Positions 22,995 to 33,200 of a DNA stretch of 64,000 nt are shown here, one piece after another (the stretch's first letter is position 1; every line of letters starts with the position of its first letter). Origin of the DNA: Shinisaurus crocodilurus. Lineage: Eukaryota; Chordata; Lepidosauria; Squamata; Shinisauridae. The position numbers were made by a program, and so were the translations under genes. The DNA lies in assembly GCA_021292165.1 (NCBI GenBank), contig CM037885.1, positions 7,683,042 through 7,747,041 on the forward strand. The letters run 5' to 3'. The notes under the pieces are model-generated. The model searched no databases. It was given only the letters and a program-made list of their open reading frames with translations, and was not told the DNA's origin.

Positions 22995-23720
22995 TTCATT
23001 TCTATACCGCCCAATAGCTGAAGCTCTCTGGGCGGTTTACAACAATTATAAAATTACACAATAAAATACAATGTTACAATAAAAATACAATGTTACAATC
23101 AGTATAAAAAAATACAAGCAATAAAAACATCGAAAAAATTTACACAGACATTTTAAAAACACTTTTTAAATTACTTAAATAGCTAAGACAAATGTAAAAA
23201 ATAGACTGGATAAAAAGATGACATCACCACCACCCCATGTGCTATTTGCAGCTGTTAAATGCCTCGGCATAGGGGGCAGTTTTAACCTGGCGCCGAAAGG
23301 ATAGTAAAGTTGGCGCCAGGCGGGCGTCAGTGGGGAGGCTGTTCCACAGTTGTGGGGCTACCACAGAAAAGGCCCTCCCCCTTGTTGCCACTTTCCGAGC
23401 CACCCTCAGGGGTGGCAGTTGGAGGAGGGCCCCAGATGCTGAGTGTAGTGTCCAGGTAGATTGTGGTTGGGAGAGGCATTCTGTCAGGTATTGCGGTCCC
23501 AAGCTGTGTAGGGCTTTATAGGTTAAAACCAGCACCTTGAATCGGGCTCAGTAGCATATAGGCAGCCAATGCAAGCAGGCCAGAACAGTGTTATATGTTC
23601 AGAAGACCTCCTGATTTATTAATCTGGCTGCTGCATTTTGCACCCGCTGCAGCTTCCGAACAGTCTTCAAGGGCAACCCCACGTAGAGCACATTGCAGTA
23701 GGTGAGGGTGCAGCCTTGGA
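22970..23720 (-). mobile_element. L2-like LINE 3' end
   Basis: Minus-strand translation gives RAFSVVAPQLWNSLPTDARL and SFRRQVKTA, the conserved ORF2 end, plus a tail reading ataccgcccaatagctgaag beside TTTATTTA repeats. Part of ORF2 upstream (23590-23710) is degraded. Confidence 0.8.
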
Positions 23721-23754
23721 GGCTGCTCAAGTTTTTTTTTCTGGGGGACCTGCT

Positions 23755-24200
23755 GCCTTATTTATTTTTTACATTTCTCTATAACCCATTAGCTGAAGCT
23801 CTCTGGTCGGCTTAGAGGACTAGTTTTGTACTACGCTTAAAACCATAAAATACCATAGTAAAACATAATATAAAACCATAAGTTTAAAACAGAATAAAAC
23901 CAAAGTAGTAACCAAGATAAAAGCCAGCAGCAGTACAAAGATCTAAAAACGCGCTAACACAGTTTGCCTCGATCTATACTTTTACGTTTATCACATTTCT
24001 ATACTACCCAATAACCAAAGCTCTCCGGGCGGTTCACAAAAATTAAAACCCTAAAACACAACATAATAAAACATAATATAAAATCTTTAAAAAGTGTAAA
24101 ACAGAATAAAACCAGACTAAAAATCCATGCTCTGCTAGGTCTGTCTATGCCCTGTTGTTAGTATTATTTGTAAATAAACCAAACATTACAAAGATATTAT
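23755..24200 (-). repeat. Two more L2-like 3' tails, decayed
   Basis: 23760-23815 (cattagctgaagctctctgg) and 24000-24040 (acccaataaccaaagctctc) are successive minus-strand tail fragments with AT-rich DNA between. Confidence 0.6.
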
Positions 24201-24660
24201 AAATCTTGCATGTTCTGTCATCCAAAGGACACCAAACCAGGATAACACTGCCCCTAGCACGTCTCACCACTCAGGGATGTGCAGAGCATGTGACAAGACC
24301 ATATTATTTCTTGTTTGGGCAAGGAGGAACTGATTAGACGCTTCCTCCTGGGCTGGAGGATTGTAGTGGTCAGAACACCTGTTTGTCCAGTTGCATGGAT
24401 GCCTTTCTCAGGCATCAGATAAGATGGGAGGCTGGGCAGCAGGGTGGAGGCATCAGGAGTTAATCTCCAACGCTGCCTCCAAGTGGATTACTGCTAGTAC
24501 CCAGGGGAGGCTGGTGCCTGGTGGTGACTCCTGTTTTGGTGGAACTCCTTTTCCATTGCAGGGTTTTCAGGGTTTATTTGGAGCTTTGTAGGAGCTATCC
24601 ATGGTGCTTGGTGTGTGTGTGTGTGTGGGGGGGGGTTCAGTACCACGGACAGCTCCTACG
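24200..24660. other. Intergenic DNA, no gene seen
   Basis: No recognisable gene. A GT run ending in poly-G lies at 24611-24636. Confidence 0.45.
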
Positions 24661-24671
24661 AAGCTCTAAAG

Positions 24672-24810
24672 CAGGGCTCTCTAACCTTGGGTCCCCAGAT
24701 GTTGCTGCTGGCCTACAGCTCCCAGCATACCCAGCCAGCATGGCTAATGGCAAGGGATTCTGGGAGCTGTAGTCCAGCAACGTCTGGGGACCCAAGGCTG
24801 GAGATCCCTG
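24672..24810 (+). mobile_element. Palindromic hAT MITE, CAGGG subtype
   Basis: Termini CAGGGCTCTCTAACC and GGCTGGAGATCCCTG with exact 8-bp duplications ctctaaag (24664-24671, 24811-24818). The arms pair around agccagcatggctaatgg. Confidence 0.85.
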
Positions 24811-24957
24811 CTCTAAAGGAAGCCTGCACTGGAAAAGGAGCCTCACCGAGATAGGACTCACCAGCCTCCCCTGCTAGTACCTGGATTAGAAAAGGCTGGG
24901 AACCACACCCTTCTGCCTGGATATTGGACAGCAAGAGCAACAACACCCCCCAAGCAC

Positions 24958-25190
24958 TGAGCATTGAGCAGGGGGTTGGACTCGATAGCCTTGTAGGCTC
25001 CTTCCATAGATTTCATAGATAGAGTTGGAAGGAGCCTACAAGGCCATCGAGTCCAACTTTCCTGCTCAATGCAGGAAAGTAGAGGAGGGGCCTCCCATCC
25101 AAGTAACAACCAGGCCTGACCCTGCTTAGCTTTCCACACTCAGACAAGCTGAGCCAGCGTAAGCCACACTCTATGATCTATGAATCTAAG
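24958..25190. mobile_element. Nested pair of 5S-rRNA/CR1 SINEs, opposite orientations
   Basis: A plus-strand CR1-type tail (24958-25005, continuing as actctatgatctatgaatct at 25168-25188) is split by a minus-strand 5S-derived SINE (about 25008-25167). The inner copy shows cctgcttagctttccacact, the complement of 5S box A and its flank, and ggcctcccatccaagtaac, the complement of the box C region. Confidence 0.75.
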
Positions 25191-25199
25191 AGAAATGGG

Positions 25200-25693
25200 A
25201 AGTGCCACTCCGTAGGCACTGTGAGGGTTGCACACTGTGTGAATCACGGAGATGCTTGTCAGCTGTCAGCTCTTAGTAGGCTTGTGACAAATATCTCAGT
25301 GATGCCAATGATGTGCAGCCCTAGACGCTTCTCCTTTCTTTCATCCCGTGTGTCTAGTATAGCCACATTATAGTCCAAAAAAATTGTCTGGGATTTGCTC
25401 CAGAAAAGGCTTTACTCTAAGGTGGCCACTTACGCATCACCACAAGAGAGGAAATTTGCATGTGCTAGTTTATATGTATAGATGCAAATTCAGAAATAAT
25501 GGCTGTACTTTAAATAGAAATACAACACATCTCACCACAGTGGGGAAGACGGAGACCTGCTCAGTGCTGTCCAGGTGGTGTTGATGGGCAGTTTCCAGGC
25601 CGGGTCTTTATTTTTAAACTGGACTTGGGCTGGACAGCTCTTCAAATAGAGGACTGCCTTCTGACAGCCTTTCAAGCAGAGGACTGTCTTCTG
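25200..25693. other. Intergenic DNA with unnamed repeat R6
   Basis: About 25420-25690 shares ggtggccacttacgcatcac, tttatatgtatagatgcaaa and cttcaaatagaggactgcct with stretches at 29140-29480 and 34810-35060. Class unknown; no gene seen. Confidence 0.45.
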
Positions 25694-26215
25694 CAGAGGC
25701 GGTGTCTAGAACCACTAGGTCTAGAACCCTGAATCTCTGGGAGGCCCTCTGCCCCACCACCCTGATGTCCATGGGCAAGTGCTGAAATAGAGGCAAAGGG
25801 GCCCTGAGGATACCTGTTGCATTCGGATACCCCTGGACTAGCTGGTTTTTTGCCCACAGGTGCTTCCCCTCCTGCTGCCCCCCCCAATCTTTCTGCCTGA
25901 GGTTTTTTTCTGAAATCAAATGCTAGGGGTGTCCTTAGGAGACAGGGTCCTTTAGACACACACACAGAGACTTTAGAGCAGTGTTCTCCAACCTTGGGTC
26001 CCCAGATGTTTTCGGCCTACAACTCCCAGCATGCCCCAGCCAGCTATGCTGGCTGGGGCATGCTGGGAGTTGTAGGCCAAAAACATCTGGGGACCCAAGG
26101 TTGGAGAACACTGCAAGTTTAGAGCATATGTAAATTAGCACATGCAAGTTTGTGCACTTATTTTTGTCCTGTGGGCCTGAGCCCCAGATCTTTTTGTTAC
26201 CTAGCACTGCCCCTG
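25694..26215 (-). mobile_element. hAT-like element R1 with a palindromic MITE inside
   Basis: Ends CAGAGGCGGTG (left) and CACTGCCCCTG (right), with an exact 8-bp duplication gtcttctg (25686-25693, 26216-26223). The palindromic MITE at 25979-26113 interrupts it. Confidence 0.8.
25979..26113 (+). mobile_element. Palindromic hAT MITE, copy P5, inside R1
   Basis: Perfect CAGTGTTCTCCAACC terminus and complementary arms. Left flank is ctttagag; the right flank (caagtttagag) is an imperfect repeat of it. The same site in the R1 copy at 41555 is also occupied. Confidence 0.8.
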
Positions 26216-26224
26216 GTCTTCTGT

Positions 26225-27385
26225 CTCTGTAAATGTAGGCCACCCTACATTAATGCTCCTCTATTTTTGGCATGTATAACAGCCCCCAGTTAAAGAATCA
26301 CTGCATTGGAGTGAAATAGCAGTTTTTAAAAGTCCCATAAAAAACAACAACAGAGGCACAACACCTACTGTTTATTCTTCTTTCATGTGGTGAAGGCTTG
26401 TTAAGATTTTATCTGCCTGCATAAAGTGGAATCATGTGTACTTTGCTAATTAATGTCAGCTGTAAGCAAACACCATTTTAGCTACTTCACTTTGCCACAT
26501 CTGCTTTGTACCGTATTTCTTCCCAATCTATTCTGCATAGTCTGGGAATCCTGAATCTGCATTTCACCAACTGCATTTCACCAAATCTGCATTTGTTTGT
26601 GAGGTTTTCTCACAAACAAAAGGAAATTCAGCCTTTGAACTGCCAAATAAGGCTTTTATTTATTTACACAGGATATGGAGCGGAACTAACAGCTTTCTAG
26701 GAAATACTACAACGTCAATAAGACCTGACGTGACCTTTAAGTTTATCAATGACAGGCTCCCAGGCTAGCGCATTTGGATTAGTCAGTTACCTTAGATCAG
26801 AGACGTCACGCTAGTCAGTTTCAGCCTAACTCCGGGTCTGTCCGATCCAGGGAAGGAAACAGCTTACTCCAGCTGCTGCTGGAGGGTGGTTCGTACTCAA
26901 AAGTACCCTGGGTTCCCAACAACCAACAAAAGGAGGGGAGAGGGGTTTTCTACCTCTGTGATTCCCGCTCTCCCGCCCCTTAGGTCAGGTGGGGCTGTGG
27001 CCTGTCCCTTCGTGTCAGGTGGGCTTATTCCTGCCCGGGAAGAAGGTGACGTATTGGATACTTTACAGCTCTTTGAGACTGCCCTGTTAGGTTGATGGTC
27101 TTGATGGTCCTTTCCTGGGTTTTTTGTGGATTACAAGCGAGATCCTCCATTGCTGGAATGCCGGTCTGTCTGGCTGCTTCCCTGTAAACCAATCTCCCCT
27201 TCTCGCCCCCCTCCCCTGGAGGACGGAGACTGGTGTGTGCGTGTACATGTATACTCGTGTCAGGCTTTCTCCACAATATGCAACAAAAGACTAGTGGCCC
27301 TTGACGAAGGAAAAACATTTCCAAAACACATTGGGCAATAATAAATGTTTTCCATAGGCACTTGAGACTCCTTTTTCTCCCCGCC
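26225..27385. other. Intergenic DNA, no gene seen
   Basis: No exon-like frame with splice sites was recognised. 27270-27345 (gacgaaggaaaaacatttcc) looks like a repeat remnant. Confidence 0.4.
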
Positions 27386-27386
27386 G

Positions 27387-27627
27387 TTTTATTTATTTAT
27401 TTATTGTATTTATACCCTGCCTTTTTTCCTGCAAGGAACCCAAGGCGGCTTACATAATCATCCTCCTCCTCTCCATTTTATCCTCACAACAACCCTGTGA
27501 GGTAGGTTAGGCTGAGAGTCAGTGACTGGCCCAAAGTCACCCAGTGAGTTTCATGGCCAAGCGGGCACTAGAACCCGGATTTCCCGAGTCCCAGCCCCAC
27601 TCTCACCACTATGCCACACTGGCTCTT
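27387..27627 (-). mobile_element. CORE/MIR-like tRNA SINE
   Basis: AT-rich tail, then ataccctgccttttttcctg, gtgactggcccaaagtcacc, tagaacccggatttcccgag, ending at the tRNA-like head (atgccacactggctct). Confidence 0.8.
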
Positions 27628-27639
27628 TGTTACACATGA

Positions 27640-29040
27640 GTGCCTTCCCCTCTCATGTTTTCCCCCTTTTTCCTTTTCCACAAACAACCCAGCCTTCCCC
27701 AAGCCAGTATAGTGCCATTGCCTGCTGCCTGAACCTTCTAAAAACTGGAGATGCCAGGGATTGATTGAACCTGGGACCACGTGTTCCACCTGAGCCTTGG
27801 TCCCTTGTCAGGGACGCTGGCTTTTGCCAGACTCTGTCAGGGGGCAGCCAAGACTGCCTTCTGGAGTTGTTTCTCTTCTGGCTTCTCCCTGCCCCCTGTA
27901 TATTCTATGGCAGCAGTGCAGCTGTAGTACATACAGCACCATCCAGGATGAGGGCACCAGTGTGGCCCTATGCCATGACCATTACTGTTTACTTACTGCA
28001 GAGGTACAGGACCTCAGGCCCAAGTCTGATCTGCAGGGGGTCTCCAGAAGGCCATGCACCTTTCCCCCGTCCCCACCCCCTTTCCTTCAACCCTGGTGGT
28101 TTCTTGGCTTTTGTGCAGTTCTCTCCCCCCGTTCTAGAAAGTGAAAATGCCTCTCCTAAGGCTTGGTTACTGGCAGTTAAGAGCTTTCAGCAAAAATGTG
28201 CCGGCTTTTGTTGGCAATTTGGCCCCACCCCCTTTTGCATGTGGCTCCTCCCACCATGGGAATGCGGGCCCCCGAGAGCTTCTCCACAATTAAATTTGGC
28301 CCTCTGGCTGAAAGAGGTTCTGCATCCCAGTTTTACTGCTATTGTGTCAGCTCCAGTTTGGTCGTGTTTGCATTTGGCTGGTCCAGCTGTACTATGGAGC
28401 AGCTGGAGAGCCCCAGATGGTCTGATTCCTAAGAGTGGGTTAAAAGTGGAGAGGGAGTGGATGCATATAATGAATGTCCCGTTGACAGTTACAAATTCTG
28501 TATACACCTGTCATCCATGATAAAATAGGTATGCTGCTATTAAACAGGTGCATTTGAATAGGGAATGTAGATTGAGTGCATCCTGTTTTATATGTAGCCT
28601 GGTAGGATAATTAGTACTGTATTGTTAAATAGATATGATTTAAACAGCGCTGTAAGTTTAGTCAGTGTTGCTTAAAGAGTTACTATGAGGGAATAGACAC
28701 ATTCTATCTAACGGGTTACAGTTTAATAGGAACTGTAAGTTTAATATGTATGAAAGCTTATGCCAGAATAAATTTGTTTGTCTTTAAGGAGTCACAAGAG
28801 TCTTTATTGCTTTTGTTGCAATAGATTAACCCAGCTACCCTCTGGGGAAAAAATTAAATAGTTAGTGTAGGACTGTTGGTACTTGACTATTTAATAGGTA
28901 CAGATAAGGAATGTGCATATGTACATAAGTGTTCAAAACTATTTAACTAGCATGGAAGGTGACCCTGAAAGGGAAAAGTTGGCTTGCCCTCTTTAAAACG
29001 GGTCGGCTGGCAAATCGCGGCTTTCAGAAAACAAGAGACT
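27640..29040. other. Intergenic DNA with repeat R2 copy
   Basis: 28010-28340 is an R2 copy (gtacaggacctcaggcccaa ... ctgaaagaggttctgcatcc). 27690-27790 includes a SINE head remnant (gggattgattgaacctggga). The long plus frame 27765-28520 runs across these repeats and is not supported as a gene. Confidence 0.45.
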
Positions 29041-29043
29041 GAA

Positions 29044-29131
29044 GGCGCAATCCTACGCTAGCTGGCTGGGGCATGCTGGGAGTTGTAGGCCTTTTTTTCC
29101 TGTCTAAACTTGCGTAGGATTGTGCCTTTAT
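29044..29131 (+). mobile_element. TTA/TAA-type MITE, left arm deleted
   Basis: Starts GGCGCAATCCTACGC and ends GCGTAGGATTGTGCC. Most of the left arm is missing, so it no longer forms a long hairpin. Confidence 0.6.
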
Positions 29132-29480
29132 TCTGCATCTCCACACCAAGTGGGGTGGCCACTTACACATCACCAAAAAAAAGAGGACCGAAGATCAGAT
29201 GTATTTGCATAAACTGTCCACATGCTTATTTATATGTACAGTGCAATTTTAGAAATAATGACTGTAATTTAAGCAGAAATACATCTATACATAGTGTGGA
29301 AGTCTGTGACCGGGTGAACTGTGTGCCTGCCTGCTCAGTCTGACGTCCGGGCGCTTAACTGTGGATAGGCAACAGTTCTTACTGCTCTTTCGCTTTAAAC
29401 CGGGCTTGGACGGGACAGTCCTTCAAAGAGAGGGCCGCCTTTGAACAGAGAACGGTTCTCTGGCAGCCCTTCAAAAAGAA
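29132..29480 (+). repeat. Unnamed repeat R6
   Basis: Contains ggtggccacttacacatcac, tttatatgtacagtgcaatt and tccttcaaagagagggccgc. Similar to 25420-25690, 34810-35060 and part of 37300-37400. Confidence 0.45.
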
Positions 29481-29514
29481 GACACACGGCCACTCTATCA
29501 CCAAGGGTTTATGT

Positions 29515-29637
29515 CAGTGTTCTCCAACCTTGGGTCCCCAGATGTTTTTGGCCTACAACTCCCAGCATGCCCCTGGCTGGGCCATGCTGGGAGTTGTAGG
29601 CCAAAAACATCTGGGGACCCAAGCTTGGAGAACACTG
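29515..29637 (+). mobile_element. Palindromic hAT MITE, copy P6
   Basis: Termini CAGTGTTCTCCAACC and GCTTGGAGAACACTG with an exact 8-bp duplication gtttatgt (29507-29514, 29638-29645). The centre is slightly shortened. Confidence 0.88.
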
Positions 29638-30224
29638 GTTTATGTTCTCCAGTGGGCCACTGTGGCTTTCCAGTGAGGTCACTGAAACTAGTGGGATCAG
29701 TAAACTGGTGGTCTAGTAGGGAGAATTTTAGCAGGTTCCGCTTCCCCCCCCCCCAGACACACTGTTGCTTGACAAGCTTCCACAGAGAATCCTGAGAACT
29801 TCCCCCCCCAATATAGTTTCCAGGGATCCCTGGGAAGGGGAAAAGCTATTATGCCAATTTAAGCTTGTGATGCTGTCATTCTTCAGAACACAAGCTGAAA
29901 TTCAGCAGGTGATCCTTCTCCCCCAACCGCCCTCCAGCTGCTTCTACATCTTCAGGTTGGGGAAAAAGGTGTGTGCTGCCAGAAAGAATAAGTGGCTGGC
30001 AACAGGTGTTGCTGGAGCAGCTGCGGTGCTGTGTCAGTACAGTAGTGCTTATCTCCAGGGTTGGTTGTTTGATAAACAGAACAAGGATACCCCACCTACT
30101 TTTTCAGGAAATGAAACTTAAAGCCCTCAGATGATCGATGGACTTGAGCAAGCCTTTACTTTCATTCCTAGCCTGGAGCACCGAGAAGTGAAGGACCAGG
30201 CGCTCTGTACCAGCAAGCTCCAAG

Positions 30225-30254
30225 ATGGCTTTACAGCAGCCTATTTTGAACCCG
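30225..30254 (+). CDS. LGALS4: Galectin coding exon 1 (start codon)
   Basis: Encodes [10 protein letters not shown] and ends at a consensus donor (gtgagt). The start has a strong context (caagATGG, A at -3 and G at +4). Human LGALS4/LGALS9 likewise begin with a short exon ending just before the first CRD. Any 5' untranslated sequence lies upstream; I see no clear TATA box. Confidence 0.8.
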
Positions 30255-33200
30255 GTGAGTGTGGAGATAAAAAGGGGGGACGCAGGAAGCTGCCTTATCC
30301 CAAGTCTGGCCCGGTGTTGTCAACACTGACCACCAGCATCCCCTATGCTGGGGATTTTTGAACCTGGGACCTTCTTCTACCACTGAAATACAGCCCCTCC
30401 CTCCTGAGAAACCTTTTGTGGTGGCGGTTGAGAAGGCTGAACATATTTTTTCAATAGGGTTAAGTTTGTGCAGCACCTAACAGCTATGGAGCTATAGTGC
30501 ATGGGGCTAAACAGCTGGTTGCCTGGAGGGGGCTTTGCCAATTCTGCGAAATCCCAGAGGGGGCTTAAGCCCCCCCCCATAGTTTATGCCCCTATTCTCC
30601 ACTTTCTCTTCCCCCTCCCCCCTCTTTCCTACACACTTTCTTAGAATCATAAAATCATGGAATAGTAGAGTTGGAAGGGGCTCCGCCCCCCCCTCTCTCT
30701 CTCACACACACACACACCCTCTGGAAGTAATTTAGATTGCCCTCCAAACACGTAACAGCTGGTTGCCTGGAGGGGGCTTTGCCAATTCTGGGAAATCCCA
30801 GAGGAGGCTTGAGCCCCCCCCCCCATAGTTTACGCCCCTGGTCTGTGCTTCCCCGTTCCTTCCACTCCTCCAAATCTGAGTGGGGTGCAGAGGCGTAGCG
30901 TGGGGGGTGCAGGGGGGGCCGGCCGCACCGGGCGCAACATCTGGGGGGGCGCGCTCGCACTCGCAGCTCTCTGCCCCTGCCTGGCTCACTCACTCTCTCT
31001 GCAGTGCTGGCTGATCCTCTTTTGCCCGGGCTTAAAACACCGCGCCGTGCGCCCCTTTTCCCCGTTTTTTCCCCCTGCCAAGGACCCTAAATTCACGCTG
31101 GCTGCTGGCCAAGAGTCTCTGGACCCCTTTGCTCTTACGCATCGCACCGCGCCGCATCGCACGAGAGCCCCTCTGCCTTGCGCTCTTTTCCTGCATGCAC
31201 GTTGCAACGGCTCTCGCCTTCGCGGCTCGGTTCAGCGCCGACGGGAGCGGACCTGGGGCCGCGGCGCTTCACCTGCTCGCTCGCTCTCCCTCCCTCCGGC
31301 TGGCAACTGGGGACTGACAAACCCAATGAGTGACACAGCGAAGAGGGAGGGGAGGGGCCGGGGGGCGGGGAGGGGCCGCAGAGCGCAGCCGCGAGACGGG
31401 GGAAGCGGCTTTCCCGCTCCTTGGCTCCCGCAGTGACATCAGCCGGGGAGCCGCGCATCTTCCCCGCGGGAGGAGAGGTGGAGCGTCTCCCGGCGCCAGT
31501 CCTGCGAAGCTGTTGTCAGGCACGCGAAAATGTACAGCCATCGATCGCATTTCCATAGTGTGTTCAGAGTGCGTAGCCTTGCTGTAATAGCCCTTACAAC
31601 AATTCTGTAAGGTAGGCTGGTATTAACCCCGTATTGCAGATGATGATTATGATTACATTTATATCCCGCCCTGTTTCCTATTGCAAGGAACCCAAGGAGG
31701 AGACTCATACGGTCAGTCCTCCTCCTCGCCATTCTATCCTCACAACAACCCTGTGAGGTAGGTTAGGATGAGAGTCAGTGACTGGCCCAAAGTCACCCAG
31801 TGAGCTTCATGGCCAAGTGGGGACTAGAACCCGGATCTCCTAAGTCCCAGTCCAACACTCTAACCCAGGGCTCTCTGATCTTGGGTCCCCAGATGTTGCT
31901 GGCCTACAGCTCCCAGCATACCCAGCCAGCATGGCAAATGGCAAGGGATTCTGGGAGCTGGGGACCCAAGGTTGGAGAGCCCTGCTCTAACCACTATGTC
32001 ACACTGGCTCTCCAGATGGGTTGGTGAGAAGCCTGAGAGAGAGCAGGTTGCTCTCAGAATTGAATGAGTTCAAGGCAGAGGCAAGATTTCAACTGGGGAG
32101 CTGGAGCTGTGGCTGAGGTGAGATCTGAACTCGGGCCTTTCAAAGTCACCACTCATTCTCTTAGATGCTATGCTGTATCATGCTGTATATTTGGTGTGTT
32201 TTTTGGTGCTAGCGCATGGCAAAAAAATGTGAAGTTTTCACTGTTAGACTGTTAGTGCACAAAATATCCAATAGTCAATGGGCACTCTTTGTATGCTCAG
32301 AGAAATCCAGACATTAAGGTTTTTTAAAATTAATATTTTATTAATTTATTATTTTGTTTGGGAATATTTTATTATAAAATTTCAACAAAACAAAACAATA
32401 AGGGAGAAAAGAAAAAATGTAACTATATAGATTTGAATATATCAATTATTTCAATACATGAAATTAAGTTAAGCAAAAACAGAAACTGTACCTGTCATAA
32501 AGAAGCAGCATTCGATACAGGCCTGTGACTTACGCTGGCTCAACTTGTCTGAGTGTGGAAAGCTAAGCAGGGGCAAGCCTGGTGATTACTTGGATGGGAG
32601 ACCCCTCCTCTAGTTTCCTGCATTGAGCAGGGGGTTGGACTCGATAGCCTTGTAGGCTCCTTCCAACTCTATGATCTATGAATCTATGAATCTAGCATAT
32701 TTTCCGTCTATGAAATTAGCTACAATCTAATTATCACTTTCCTACCAGTTCTAGTTTCGTAGAAGTGCTTTCTCCCTACCCTAGCTTCTTAGAAGGGACT
32801 TGTAATACAAAAAGGAATTGTCATTGTTCATTCCTTCTCTGTCATTCTTGAGCTTCCAACACTATTCACGAGGATTTCCTGAACCTTCCTTTAGCCCGGG
32901 GGTGTGGCCCTCCAGATGCTGTTGGACTGCAACTCCCATCAGCCCCAGCCAGCATAGCCAATGGTGAGGGATGAGGGGAGTTGCAGTCCAACATCATTTA
33001 AGGGCCACATGTTCCCCATCCCTGCTTTAGCCAAATCAACAGAGCCTAGTGCAGTGTTCTCCAACCTTGGGTCCCCAGATGTTTTTGGCCTACAACTCCC
33101 AGCATGCCCCAGCCAGCTGGCTGGGGCATGCTGAGAGTTGTAGGCCAAAAACATCTTGGGACCCAAGGTTGGAGAACACTGGCCTAGTGGCACCTTAAAA

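Noticed and set aside
27765..28520. 251-codon plus-strand open frame, among the longest in the window
   Set aside because: It runs across an R2 repeat and a SINE remnant, uses different composition along its length and resembles no protein family.
30885..31587. Long frames in the CpG-rich block, possibly a novel first exon
   Set aside because: Open on both strands, Arg/Pro/Ala-rich from composition, without a matched donor leading into the known galectin exons.
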